Part shown: positions 50,789 through 59,764 of the stretch, piece by piece
Numbering within the stretch: position 1 is the first letter of the stretch
Layout of the letters: the number at the start of each line of letters is the position of its first letter
Assembly: GCA_035760665.1 (NCBI GenBank)
Contig: DASTSN010000104.1
Coordinates: 14,619-78,618, forward strand
Reading direction: 5' to 3'
Length of the DNA stretch: 64,000 bases
Source of the DNA: DASTSN01 sp035760665
Lineage (GTDB): Bacteria > Bacteroidota > Bacteroidia > Chitinophagales > Chitinophagaceae
Notes under the pieces: generated by a model
Told to the model about the DNA's origin: nothing
The model's input: the letters and a program-made list of their open reading frames with translations, nothing else
Databases searched by the model: none
Translations under genes and position numbers: made by a program

Positions 50789-53683
50789 ATGAAAAAATTT
50801 TTTACCCTATCCATAGGTTTATTCTTAGTAGCATTTTCCGCCATTTCACAGTCAACCATAAAAGGAAAATTAGCCGATCTGGTTGATAACCGTCCATTGG
50901 CTGGCGCCACGCTCCGCTTAACGGGTTTAAAAGACTCAACCTTGGTTTTTAATACAACTTCAGATATCAAAGGGGCATTTCAGTTTCGCAATATTCCCGC
51001 CGATTCTTTTTTGCTGAGAGTTACATTCGTAGGCTATGATGAATATAGTCAGATTGTAGCTGCAAAAAAAGATACAGAGGTTGATTTGGGCATATTGTCG
51101 GTACCAAAAGCTGTTAAACAATTGGCGCAGGTGACTGTAATTTCCAAAACACCCCCTGCCCAGCAAAAAGGCGATACCATTCAGTATAATGCCAGCCAGT
51201 TCAAGGTAAACCCCGATGCCAATGTGGAGGACATGGTAAAAAAACTGCCAGGCGTTACCGTAGATAAAGACGGTACAGTCACCGCTCAGGGCGAGCAGGT
51301 AAAAAAAGTTACCATTGACGGCCGGGATTTTTTTGGTGACGATGTATCGGCAGCCCTGCGCAACCTGCCCGCTGAGCTGGTTGATAAAGTACAGGTCTAT
51401 GACCGAATGAGCGACCAGGCCCAGTTTACCGGCTTTGATGATGGTAATACCACCAAGGCCTTGAATATCGTTACCAAATCCAACATGCGTAACGGCCAGT
51501 TTGGCCGCATTTATGCAGGCTATGGAACCGACAGCCGTTATGCCGGCGGTGGAAATGTTAGCTTCTTTAAAGACAACCGGCGAATTTCGCTGGTGGGCCT
51601 CGTGAATAATATTAACCAGCAAAATTTCTCTACCCAGGATCTGCTGGGTGTTACCAGCAGTGGTGGTGGCCGTGGTGGATTTCGTGGCGGTGGTGGTCAA
51701 CGCGGCGGCGGAAATCGTGGCGGCGGAGGTGGTTTTGGCGGTTTTGGGCAAAATAATTTCCTGGTAGGCCAGCAAAACGGGATCAGTAAAACAAATGCAT
51801 TTGGGATTAATTTTTCTGATCAGTGGGGTAAAAAATTTACGATCAGCGGCAGCTATTTCTTTAATAATAGCAACAACAGCAATAACCAGCTCACGACAAG
51901 ACAAACTTTTTTGAGTCCTGATAGTACGCTTTTTTACAAAGAAAACAGCCTGAGCAGCAGCAATAACTACAATCACCGCATTAACCTGCGCATGGAATAT
52001 AAAATCGATTCCGCTAATTCCCTGCTGATCACGCCCAGTATTAATTTTCAAAAATACAGCAGCAGCAATCTGTTGAATGCTTTAAGTGCTTATAGCGATA
52101 CGTTTGATTCTTCCACGCTGGCCAACACATCGCTGAGTAATGCAACAGCCAACACATCGGGGTATAACATCGGGAACAATATTTTATTCAGGCATGCTTT
52201 TCCGAAGAGAGGTCGTACAATTTCCCTAGGGCTGAATACCAGTTTCAATCGCAGAAACGGCGATACCTACCAGCAGGCTGACAACAAATATTATAATGAT
52301 GGCGGCTTTAATAAAAATGATTCCCTGCAACAGTATGCTGACAACCTGACGAATGGATACACGGTTTCTGCAAATATTGCTTACACCGAACCGGTGGGTA
52401 AAATCGGCCAGCTGCAGCTTAACTACAACCCATCTTACACGAAAAGTAAAGCTGACCAGGAAACCTACCAGTATGATTATTCGGGCGGAAAGTATTCGCT
52501 TTTTGATACCACCCTGTCCAATAAATTCACCAGTACGTACACTACCCAAACTGGCGGTATCAATTACAGGATCGGTAACCGCGATAAGATGATATCTGTT
52601 GGAGTTAATTACCAATATTCACAACTCTCCAGCGACCGCCAGTTTCCTTACATCACTACTGTGAACAAAACATTCAGTAATTTATTACCCAACGTATTTT
52701 TTCGTCGCAAGCTATCTGCCAGGAGCAACCTCAATATCTTTTTGCGCACCTCGGTAAATGCTCCGTCTATCAATCAATTACAGGATGTGATTAATAACAG
52801 TAACACCCTGCAACTCAGCACCGGAAACCCGGAACTGAAGCAGCAATACACTAACAGTCTGATCACGCGGTATACATTTACCAATACACAAAAAGGACAA
52901 AGCTTTTTTGCAAACGTATTTCTGCAGCGTTCCAGCGACTATATTGCAAATGCATCTTACGTTGCGGCCAAAGACTCCGCGCTGGCACCATCCATTATAC
53001 TCTACCGCGGATCGCAGCTCACTAAGCCTGTTAACCTGGATGGTTTCTGGAGTGTCCGCTCTTTCCTTACCTATGGTATGCCTGTTAAATGGATTAAATC
53101 AAATGTGAATATAAATGCAGGAATGTCCTATAGCAAAACGCCCGGGTTAATTAATAATGAGCAGACCATGTCTAACAACTATACCTACAATGCAGGCGCC
53201 GTGATTGCCAGTAATGTGAGCGAATACATAGACTTTAATCTTTCTTACAATGCCAGTTTTAATAAAGTCAAAAACACAATCCAGCCACAGTTAAACAATA
53301 ACTATTTTACGCAGTCTGCCGGTATACAGTTTAACTTATTATCGAAAGCTGGCTGGTTTTTCCAAAATGATTTAAGTAATCAGCTGTATAAAGGCCTTAC
53401 AGACGGCTACAACCAGAACTTTTGGCTTTGGAATATTGCAGCCGGTAAAAAAATCCTGAAAAGCCAGGCTGGCGAGATCAAGCTTTCTGTGTTTGACCTG
53501 TTAAAGCAAAACAGGAGCATCACACGGACGGCAACAGAGACTTATATTGAGGACGTACAGAGCCAGGTGTTGCGGCAATATTTTATGCTCACATTTACCT
53601 ACAAGCTGAAAAACTTTGGAAACCTGAAAATGTCAAATAACTCATTTAACCGTGAGCGACAGTTTATGGGTCCGCGGTATTAA
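50789..53683 (+). CDS. Large outer-membrane beta-barrel protein with Gly/Arg-rich insert
   Basis: A 964-residue protein (start ATG 50789, signal MKKFFTLSIGLFLVAFSAISQ) with a carboxypeptidase-regulatory-like domain ('STIKGKLADLVDNRPLAGATLRLTG'), a plug-like region ('EDMVKKLPGVTVDKDGTVTAQGEQVKKVTIDGRDFFGDD') and a long barrel of the OMP_b-brl_3 type. An insert encoded at 51660-51750 is almost pure Gly with regular Arg (FRGGG, QRGGGN, RGGGGG) and must be an exposed flexible loop. It ends MSNNSFNRERQFMGPRY rather than with the usual barrel Phe. The ECF sigma group follows immediately. Role unknown; perhaps coupled to that envelope stress system. Confidence 0.88.
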   Translation: MKKFFTLSIGLFLVAFSAISQSTIKGKLADLVDNRPLAGATLRLTGLKDSTLVFNTTSDIKGAFQFRNIPADSFLLRVTFVGYDEYSQIVAAKKDTEVDLGILSVPKAVKQLAQVTVISKTPPAQQKGDTIQYNASQFKVNPDANVEDMVKKLPGVTVDKDGTVTAQGEQVKKVTIDGRDFFGDDVSAALRNLPAELVDKVQVYDRMSDQAQFTGFDDGNTTKALNIVTKSNMRNGQFGRIYAGYGTDSRYAGGGNVSFFKDNRRISLVGLVNNINQQNFSTQDLLGVTSSGGGRGGFRGGGGQRGGGNRGGGGGFGGFGQNNFLVGQQNGISKTNAFGINFSDQWGKKFTISGSYFFNNSNNSNNQLTTRQTFLSPDSTLFYKENSLSSSNNYNHRINLRMEYKIDSANSLLITPSINFQKYSSSNLLNALSAYSDTFDSSTLANTSLSNATANTSGYNIGNNILFRHAFPKRGRTISLGLNTSFNRRNGDTYQQADNKYYNDGGFNKNDSLQQYADNLTNGYTVSANIAYTEPVGKIGQLQLNYNPSYTKSKADQETYQYDYSGGKYSLFDTTLSNKFTSTYTTQTGGINYRIGNRDKMISVGVNYQYSQLSSDRQFPYITTVNKTFSNLLPNVFFRRKLSARSNLNIFLRTSVNAPSINQLQDVINNSNTLQLSTGNPELKQQYTNSLITRYTFTNTQKGQSFFANVFLQRSSDYIANASYVAAKDSALAPSIILYRGSQLTKPVNLDGFWSVRSFLTYGMPVKWIKSNVNINAGMSYSKTPGLINNEQTMSNNYTYNAGAVIASNVSEYIDFNLSYNASFNKVKNTIQPQLNNNYFTQSAGIQFNLLSKAGWFFQNDLSNQLYKGLTDGYNQNFWLWNIAAGKKILKSQAGEIKLSVFDLLKQNRSITRTATETYIEDVQSQVLRQYFMLTFTYKLKNFGNLKMSNNSFNRERQFMGPRY

Positions 53684-53789
53684 TAATCGGGAGACGGTAA
53701 CAACTGCCGGGTTGTTCACCTCTCTAGAACGTTTTTTAAACCAACTGAAACTTTTCGTAATATCGCTTCTCGCCATAATTTTTTCGGCT

Positions 53790-54359
53790 TTGGATGAAAG
53801 GAACTTAATTGACCAGTTAAAGCAGGGTGATGAAGCTGCTTTCAGAACCATCGTGCAAACATGGCAGGATATGGTATATAATACGGCTTTGGGAATTGTA
53901 CAAAATGTGCAGGATGCCGAGGATATTGCCCAGGATGTTTTTGTGCAGGTGTACCAGTCGGTTTCCGGTTTTAAAGGTGAGTCTAAATTTTCGACCTGGC
54001 TATACCGCATTACTATTACAAAAGCGCTGGACCACGAACGCCGTAAAAAAAGAAAAAAGCGCTTTGGGCTGATAAAATCCCTGTTTGGGGATGAAAACCA
54101 GGCACCAGCTATTCCGGATTTTCAGCATCCCGGTGTTTTGCTGGACAATAAGGAACATGCGAAGATTTTATTTGCAGCCATTACCCAACTGCCGGAAAAT
54201 CAACGCATAGCATTTGCCCTGCATAAAATCGAAGGATTGAGCTATCAGGAAGTGAGCGAGGTGATGAATACCAGCGTATCTTCGGTAGAGTCGCTGATGC
54301 ATCGGGCAAAAAACAACCTGAAAAAAAACCTGGAGGAGTATTACAAGAAAAATAGTTAA
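53790..54359 (+). CDS. RNA polymerase ECF sigma factor, unusual start
   Basis: The sigma domains are clear. Region 2 is 'MVYNTALGIVQNVQDAEDIAQDVFVQVYQSVSGFKGESKFSTWLYRITITKALDHERRKKRK'; region 4 is 'LPENQRIAFALHKIEGLSYQEVSEVMNTSVSSVESLMHRAKNNLKK'. The protein needs a start near 53790, but the frame has no ATG or GTG there; TTG at 53790 (codon before DERNLIDQL) gives 189 residues. An in-frame GTG at 53652 lies inside the preceding gene and would add 46 atypical residues. It heads a group with a membrane protein, a CpxP-like and a Spy-like protein, so it is likely an envelope stress sigma factor. Confidence 0.85.
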   Translation: MDERNLIDQLKQGDEAAFRTIVQTWQDMVYNTALGIVQNVQDAEDIAQDVFVQVYQSVSGFKGESKFSTWLYRITITKALDHERRKKRKKRFGLIKSLFGDENQAPAIPDFQHPGVLLDNKEHAKILFAAITQLPENQRIAFALHKIEGLSYQEVSEVMNTSVSSVESLMHRAKNNLKKNLEEYYKKNS

Positions 54360-54401
54360 AACGCAAGTATCTGGTATCAATAAACGTCAAATCACTTGTA
54401 T

Positions 54402-54752
54402 ATGGACCACAAATCTGACATAGACAATAAAGTAGCTGAGGCGCTCAACAGCCTCGAAGGCATTGGCCGTGCCAGTGCCGGTCCGTATTTTTATACAAGA
54501 GTGAAAGCCCGTCTTGACAATGGACTACGCTCAAAGTGGGAACGCATTGGGTCTTTCCTGAGCCGCCCGGCCATTGCGCTGTCGGTAGTTTTTATTATCC
54601 TGCTGGCTAATCTGTTTGTTTTAGTAAAACATATTTCCCCGGCGGCATCCGGTAATAACGTTTCGACTGAACAAAGCATGGAAAATGCGTATGATCTTGC
54701 CAGTAATACAAATAATACCATTTTAACCATATTGGATCGGGAAGATGAATAA
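54402..54752 (+). CDS. Putative anti-sigma-like membrane protein
   Basis: A 116-residue protein with a soluble N-terminus ('DIDNKVAEALNSLEGIGRASAGPYFYTRVKARLDNG'), one hydrophobic helix (about residues 55-75) and a short outer tail. The 'PYFYTRV.ArL' motif is common in the cytoplasmic part of small Bacteroidota proteins that follow ECF sigma genes. Position after the sigma gene and single-helix topology support an anti-sigma role, although it is shorter than classical ones and has no zinc motif. Start ATG 54402; a TTG two codons earlier is also possible. The next gene overlaps its end by eight bases. Confidence 0.72.
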   Translation: MDHKSDIDNKVAEALNSLEGIGRASAGPYFYTRVKARLDNGLRSKWERIGSFLSRPAIALSVVFIILLANLFVLVKHISPAASGNNVSTEQSMENAYDLASNTNNTILTILDREDE

Positions 54753-55248
54753 TTCCGTAAGAAATAAAGTGCTCATTTTTATCATTGCCATTTTGCTACT
54801 GACTAATATGGCAATTCTGGTTTATTTTCTCTGGCTCAAACAGCCGGAGGTTGTGGATCGTGAAAATGAACATAGGCGTGAAGGACTCTCTCAAACCTTG
54901 AAAAAAGAAGTTGGTTTTAATGACCAGCAGGTGGCGGCCTACCGCCAGCTGAAAGATCAGCAATGGAAAACAATGAAGAGTAAATTTGATGACCTGCGCC
55001 GAGCCAAAGACAGTCTTTTCTACTTGCTGAGTGTGCCGGATGTATCAGATTCTACCGTGGAAAAAGCAGCAGACCTGATCGCCGACAGGCAAAAGCAACT
55101 GGATATGCAGGCGTTCAATCATTTTAAAGAACTCCGGAAAGTGTGTACGCCTGAACAACTTCCTAAATATGATACCCTTATTCAGCGGATGTTTCATCGG
55201 ATGACCAGCACATCCTTCCGCAAAGGCGGACCACCCAGCCGCAAGTAG
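54745..55248 (+). CDS. Periplasmic CpxP/CnrX-like heavy-metal sensor protein, anchored
   Basis: A 167-residue protein with one N-terminal membrane helix (about residues 8-29) and a helical outer domain: 'SQTLKKEVGFNDQQVAAYRQLKDQQWKTMKSKFDDLRRAKDSLFYLLSVPDVSDSTVEKAADLIADRQKQLDMQAFNHFKELRKVCTPEQ' with the LTxxQ-like end 'CTPEQLPKYDTLIQRM' (given in parts). The pattern is that of the CpxP/Spy/CnrX group, which sense misfolded proteins or metals. Start overlaps the preceding gene by eight bases, so translation is coupled. It probably feeds a signal to the sigma system. Confidence 0.82.
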   Translation: MNNSVRNKVLIFIIAILLLTNMAILVYFLWLKQPEVVDRENEHRREGLSQTLKKEVGFNDQQVAAYRQLKDQQWKTMKSKFDDLRRAKDSLFYLLSVPDVSDSTVEKAADLIADRQKQLDMQAFNHFKELRKVCTPEQLPKYDTLIQRMFHRMTSTSFRKGGPPSRK

Positions 55249-55269
55249 GCAAAAAAATTTCTGTCTGTC

Positions 55270-55300
55270 CGAAAGTTTTTCTTGCCGTTGGCGTCCTATT
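55270..55300 (+). promoter_or_regulatory. Possible ECF promoter before the Spy-like gene
   Basis: CGTCCTATT (55292-55300) is identical to the -10 block of peptide gene 2. Sixteen bases upstream the -35 position reads CGAAAG (55270-55275), only a partial match to TGTAAC. The Spy-like gene may thus be read by an ECF sigma, perhaps the one encoded in the same cluster. Confidence 0.45.
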
Positions 55301-55337
55301 TATGGTAACACTGAATTATTACTAAACAAAAAACGAT

Positions 55338-55733
55338 ATGAAACGTAAACTTATATTGGTTGCTGCCATTTTTTTAGCAGGTACCCTTTTCGTGAATGCG
55401 CAGGGTGGATTTCCCAGGCGTACGGTGGAGGAACGGGTAAAAATGGTGATGGATAAAATGTCGCCGCTTAATCTCGACAAAGATAAACTGACCCAGACAG
55501 ATTCTGTTTTTACCCAGTATTACAAAGACATGGATGCGAAGCGCCAGGAAATGATGAACAGCGGCAGTATGGACCGGGATAAAATGCGGGAAACGATGAT
55601 GAAGATGAGCGCCGACCGGGACGATAAACTGAAAAAAATATTCACGGAGGACCAGTTCAAAAAATGGAAAGATGAAATTGAGCCTTCGTTAAGACCCCAA
55701 CGCGGCGGCGGTGGTGGCTGGAGAAATAATTAA
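55338..55733 (+). CDS. Spy/CpxP-like small periplasmic protein
   Basis: A 131-residue exported protein (signal MKRKLILVAAIFLAGTLFVNAQ). The mature part is helical and Met-rich ('RVKMVMDKMSPLNLDKDKLTQTDSVFTQYYKDMDAKRQEMMNSGSMDRDKMRETMMKM'). It ends in 'FTEDQFKKWKDEIEPSLRPQRGGGGGW', the LTxxQ-like end of Spy chaperones with a Gly-rich tail. It probably binds unfolded proteins in the periplasm. It is separated by 89 bases from the CpxP-like gene and has its own possible promoter. Confidence 0.78.
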   Translation: MKRKLILVAAIFLAGTLFVNAQGGFPRRTVEERVKMVMDKMSPLNLDKDKLTQTDSVFTQYYKDMDAKRQEMMNSGSMDRDKMRETMMKMSADRDDKLKKIFTEDQFKKWKDEIEPSLRPQRGGGGGWRNN

Positions 55734-55786
55734 ACGCTTTAAGGTTTAATGGTAAGTTTCATGCATGCTTATTAGCAGGCAGTTTA

Positions 55787-55810
55787 AGCACCCCGTTTCA
55801 ACGGGGTGCT
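55787..55810. terminator. Bidirectional terminator between the Spy-like and globin genes
   Basis: AGCACCCCGT (55787-55796) and ACGGGGTGCT (55801-55810) pair perfectly. The last codons of the globin gene and its stop (55798-55800) lie inside the hairpin. Confidence 0.85.
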
Positions 55811-56190
55811 TTGTTTTGCAACTGGGCTATTTTAATGCGCATCATCGTGGCAATGCTCAAGGCTCTTTCTTTTGCGAGAAAAGCCTTTTCTCCTTCAAAT
55901 AATTCATCAACAGTTTCCCGGAAATACCTCAGCCAGGTGGTAAAATGCTTTTCTTCCAGCGGCGATTGCTGATGGAGGGCCAGGTGCGGTTGCATGGCAT
56001 TTTTTCGATAGCTGTCGGTTTGCATCAAAACCATTTCCCAAAAATCCGTGATGATGGACAAATGATGGGGCAGGTCAATTTTGGCTACGTCTGTGAAAAG
56101 GTAACTGATCGAGTCATCGGCCAGCAGTTTATCATAAAACCTGCTAACAAGCAGTGCAATATCGTCACGGTTTTCAATGTCTTTTTTCAT
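55798..56190 (-). CDS. Group III truncated hemoglobin
   Basis: A 130-residue globin of the short 2-on-2 type. The proximal His is in 'LHQQSPLEEKHFTTWLRYFRETVDELF' and the 'DLPHHLSIITDFWEMVLMQTDSYRKNAMQPHLAL' block is characteristic of group III (trHbP). Such proteins bind oxygen or nitric oxide and may act in electron transfer or peroxide handling. It ends in a terminator hairpin that contains its stop codon. It lies 10 bases after a DsbA-family gene on the same strand and is probably cotranscribed with it and perhaps with polA. Confidence 0.92.
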   Translation of the reverse strand: MKKDIENRDDIALLVSRFYDKLLADDSISYLFTDVAKIDLPHHLSIITDFWEMVLMQTDSYRKNAMQPHLALHQQSPLEEKHFTTWLRYFRETVDELFEGEKAFLAKERALSIATMMRIKIAQLQNKAPR

Positions 56191-56200
56191 GCTGATACTT

Positions 56201-56857
56201 TTATAGGGTGGCCACTTCTTTCAGCACAGCTTCCAGCCGCTGATGTAAGCTGACATAATCTATAAATCCCCTTGTGAGTAAATAAAATTTTGTATCCGAC
56301 ACCTGCAAAAACGCAGTTGGGAAACCGGATACCTGTAGCTGGCGGCAAAGAGCGAATTCGTAATGTGCCTTCTGACGGTATTCTTCGGAGGCAAGTTTAT
56401 CATAAAATGCCGTTGCCGGCAGATCCCATTTTTCCAGTAAATGCCGGTAAGCTTCGTTATCGGTGAGATCTCTTCCTTCAAAGTGAAGCGCATATTGCAG
56501 ATCAGCGGCGAATAACACCTGCCGGTAGTCAGGAAAATATTCTTTGAAAATACACATGGCTATTGCGGCTTTTTCCGAGTCAGGAAACCAGTCGCTTAGT
56601 TCAGGATTGAAAATATGCCAGAGATAGTCTTTTCCAAAACGGATACCGGTGTATTCTTCCACCGTTTTGTAAGCATTTTGTATGTACGCGGCGGTAGCAC
56701 TGACAGGTTTTGGTTTTTCAGCAATGATCATGCCACCCGAAAGCACTTCAAAGTTTATGCGATTGTGATATTCTTCGGCAATGCGTTTTATTACCGGGCT
56801 GAAACCGTAGCACCAGCCGCACCAGGCATCATAACAATAATAAAGGGTATACTTCAT
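56201..56857 (-). CDS. DsbA family (FrnE-like) oxidoreductase
   Basis: A 218-residue thioredoxin-fold protein without signal peptide, so cytoplasmic. The active site 'YYCYDAWCGWCYGFSPVIKRIAEEY' has CGWC, and the helical insertion and 'LQVSGFPTAFLQV' with the cis-Pro are as in the DsbA/FrnE group. Roles in thiol exchange or 2-hydroxychromene-carboxylate-type chemistry are known in relatives. The short gap to the globin gene suggests a joint role in redox stress. Confidence 0.87.
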   Translation of the reverse strand: MKYTLYYCYDAWCGWCYGFSPVIKRIAEEYHNRINFEVLSGGMIIAEKPKPVSATAAYIQNAYKTVEEYTGIRFGKDYLWHIFNPELSDWFPDSEKAAIAMCIFKEYFPDYRQVLFAADLQYALHFEGRDLTDNEAYRHLLEKWDLPATAFYDKLASEEYRQKAHYEFALCRQLQVSGFPTAFLQVSDTKFYLLTRGFIDYVSLHQRLEAVLKEVATL

Positions 56858-56886
56858 AAACAGCCTGCAAGTTACAGCCTGCTGTT

Positions 56887-59748
56887 TTAATGGGCTTCCA
56901 GCCAGTTTTCCCCGACACCAATTTCTGCGATGACCGGTACATCATGCGGCAGGGGTAATGCGGTTTGCATGCAGTCGAGAATTACCGGCTTCAGGTCATC
57001 AATTTCATCTTTAACGGCATCAAAAACCAATTCATCATGTACCTGCAAGATCATCCTGGAGCGGAAGCCTTTTTTTATAAAGGCATCGTGAATTTTTACC
57101 ATGGCCAGTTTGATCATATCGGCTGCAGTGCCCTGGATGGGGGAGTTGATGGCGTTTCGCTCCGCAAAACCCCGTACAGTAAAGTTGGCGGAGTTAATAT
57201 CCCGTAACCAGCGTTTACGGCCCATCAGTGTTTGTACATAACCATGTTCACGGGCATAGTTGATGGTATCGTCCATGTATTGGCTGATGCCGGCAAATTC
57301 TTTTTTATAATTATCAATGATGTCTTTTGCTTCTGTGCGGGAAATACCCAGGTTGTCTGCCAGCCCAAAAGCTCCCTGCCCGTAAATGATACCGAAGTTA
57401 ACGCTCTTGGCTTTGTACCGCATTTCCTTGGTTACATCCTGCTCCGCCACGTTGTAAACCTTGGCAGCCGTGGCGGTATGGATGTCTTTATGCTGGCGGA
57501 ATGCCTCGCACATATTTTTATCACCGCTGATGGCGGCCACAATGCGTAGCTCTATTTGTGAGTAGTCGGCACTTATGAGTAAATGGTCTTTATCCCTTGG
57601 AATAAAAGCCTTGCGGATTTCCCTGCCCCGTTCTGTACGGATGGGGATATTCTGCAGGTTAGGATTGTTGCTTGCCAGCCGGCCTGTTACGGCTACAGCC
57701 TGACCGTAGGTTGTGTGCACCCGGCCTGTTTTACGGTTGATCATCGCCGGCAGGGCGTCTACGTAAGTAGATTTTAGTTTACTGTATTCACGAAATGCCA
57801 GGATGTCGTCGACAATTTTATTTTGCTGGGCCAGCTTAAGCAATATGTCTTCGCCGGTGGCATATTGCCCTGTTTTGGTTTTTTTTGCTTTAGGATCAAG
57901 TTTCAGTTTTTCAAACAGTACCTCACCCAATTGCTTTGGCGATGCCAGGTTAAACCGGACACCTGCTGCAGCATAAACTGCCTCTTCGCATTTTTTAGCA
58001 TCCCGCTCCAGCTCCGCGGAATATTCATGCAAAAAGCCGACATCAATTTTTACTCCTTCGTATTCCATATCCGTCAGCACTTTTACCAGCGGGTTTTCCA
58101 CTTGTGAAAAAACTTTCTCCACGTCTTTTTCTTTCAGCAGCGGGGCAAATACGTTTTTTAGTTGCAGGGTGATATCAGCATCTTCGGCCGCATAGTCTTT
58201 TATTTTCTCCAGTTCCACATCCCGCATATTGCCCTGGTTTTTTCCTTTTTTGCCAATTAGTTCTTCAATGTGCACCGGCTCGTATTGCAGGTATTGGGCG
58301 CTAAGTAAGTCCATGCCCCGCTTGCCATCCGGCTCAATCACATAATGCGCCAGCATTGTGTCAAACAGGTTGCCTTTAAGTGTGCAGCCATACCATTTTA
58401 GCAGCAGCAGGTCGTACTTGATGTTTTGCCCGATCCAGGTTTTAGCACGGTCGTTAAACAGCGGAGCAAATTGCGAAAGGATTGCGTGAGTTTGCTGCTG
58501 GTCAGCCGGGCAGGGTACATACCAGGCTTCACCGGGTTTTACTGAAAAACTCATGCCTACCAGCTCGGCATCATTGGCGTCGATGCCGGTGGTTTCGGTA
58601 TCGAAACAAATTTCATTGTATTGACTTAGTGTATCAACCAGTTGCCGGATAGCGCTTTCTCCCACAACGGCCTCGTAATGGTGTGCTGTAGTATGAATAT
58701 TTTTTGCTGCCAGTAAGCCTTCTGTTGCTGCTTCTGGTGTAGGTACTGGCACAGCTGCCGGCTTTTCCTCGGCGGGGCCGGATGTTTTGTTGGCGGCTTT
58801 TTTGTTGCCTGTGTTGACGGGGCTGCCAAAAAGATCGGTCTGAACGCCTTCCGGCGCCGTATTGAAAACATTGAATTCTTCTCCCAGCAGGCGTTTCCCC
58901 AGCGTTTTAAATTCCAGTTCGGCAAAAACTTCTTTCAGGCTTTCTTTGTTCCAGTCTTTTAGCTTAAAGTCTTCTTCGTGAAACTGAACAGGGACATTGG
59001 TAATAATGGTAGCGAGTTTTTTGGATAGCACAGCGCTTTCTTTACCATTGCGGATCTTTTCGCCTAAGGCGCCTTTGATTTGATCTGCATTTGCCAGCAC
59101 GTTTTCAACCGTCTCGTATTCTGCCAGCAATTTAGCAGCAGTTTTTTCTCCCACACCCGGGATACCGGGAATATTATCCACGGCATCACCCATCAGCCCG
59201 AGTATATCAATTACCTGCGATACATCTTTTATGTTCCATTTTTCACAAACAGCTTGCGGACCCATGATTTCCACATCGCCGCCCTGGTATCCGGGTTTGT
59301 AAATTTTTACTTTCTCTGAAACCAGCTGGCCATAGTCTTTATCGGGCGTAACCATGAACACTTCGTAACCGGCCGCTGCAGCTTGTTTGCTGAGAGTGCC
59401 AATAATATCATCCGCCTCGTAGCCATCTACTTCTACGATAGGAATATTAAAGCCGGCGATAATCTTTTTTATATCCGGGAGCGCTGCGAGAATATCTTCC
59501 GGCGCTTCCTGCCGGTTGGCTTTATAATGTTCAAAATCGTTATGCCGTTCAGTGGGGGCAGCTGTATCAAAACACACGGCCATGTGGCTGGGCTGCTGGT
59601 TATTGATCAGGTCAATCAGCGTATTAGTAAATCCAAACTGGGCGTTGGTGTTTTTTCCTTTGGAGGTGAGCCGCGGATTCCGGATCAGCGCATAGTATGC
59701 CCGGAATACCAGGGCCATTGCATCGAGCAGAAATAGTTTTTTTGCCAT
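56887..59748 (-). CDS. polA: DNA polymerase I
   Basis: A 953-residue enzyme with three domains in the usual order. The 5'-3' exonuclease is at residues 1 to about 290 ('KKLFLLDAMALVFRAYYAL', 'DGYEADDIIGTLS', 'GIPGVGEKTAAKLL'). The 3'-5' proofreading exonuclease spans about residues 355-550 ('EICFDTETTGID', 'YAAEDADITLQL'), with acidic residues kept. The polymerase follows ('SADYSQIELRIVAAISGD', 'KSVNFGIIYGQGAFGLADNLGI', 'ILQVHDELVFDAV'). It fills gaps and removes RNA primers. A perfect 10-base hairpin stands just before its start. Confidence 0.97.
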   Translation of the reverse strand: MAKKLFLLDAMALVFRAYYALIRNPRLTSKGKNTNAQFGFTNTLIDLINNQQPSHMAVCFDTAAPTERHNDFEHYKANRQEAPEDILAALPDIKKIIAGFNIPIVEVDGYEADDIIGTLSKQAAAAGYEVFMVTPDKDYGQLVSEKVKIYKPGYQGGDVEIMGPQAVCEKWNIKDVSQVIDILGLMGDAVDNIPGIPGVGEKTAAKLLAEYETVENVLANADQIKGALGEKIRNGKESAVLSKKLATIITNVPVQFHEEDFKLKDWNKESLKEVFAELEFKTLGKRLLGEEFNVFNTAPEGVQTDLFGSPVNTGNKKAANKTSGPAEEKPAAVPVPTPEAATEGLLAAKNIHTTAHHYEAVVGESAIRQLVDTLSQYNEICFDTETTGIDANDAELVGMSFSVKPGEAWYVPCPADQQQTHAILSQFAPLFNDRAKTWIGQNIKYDLLLLKWYGCTLKGNLFDTMLAHYVIEPDGKRGMDLLSAQYLQYEPVHIEELIGKKGKNQGNMRDVELEKIKDYAAEDADITLQLKNVFAPLLKEKDVEKVFSQVENPLVKVLTDMEYEGVKIDVGFLHEYSAELERDAKKCEEAVYAAAGVRFNLASPKQLGEVLFEKLKLDPKAKKTKTGQYATGEDILLKLAQQNKIVDDILAFREYSKLKSTYVDALPAMINRKTGRVHTTYGQAVAVTGRLASNNPNLQNIPIRTERGREIRKAFIPRDKDHLLISADYSQIELRIVAAISGDKNMCEAFRQHKDIHTATAAKVYNVAEQDVTKEMRYKAKSVNFGIIYGQGAFGLADNLGISRTEAKDIIDNYKKEFAGISQYMDDTINYAREHGYVQTLMGRKRWLRDINSANFTVRGFAERNAINSPIQGTAADMIKLAMVKIHDAFIKKGFRSRMILQVHDELVFDAVKDEIDDLKPVILDCMQTALPLPHDVPVIAEIGVGENWLEAH

Positions 59749-59764
59749 GCCGCTAAGTTAACCA

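Noticed and set aside
50960..52051. Long minus-strand frame (363 codons) opposite the outer-membrane protein gene
   Set aside because: Lies wholly inside a well-supported gene; its composition (runs of Ala, Thr, Ile) follows from the Gly/Asn/Ser-rich sense strand. No signal or domain.
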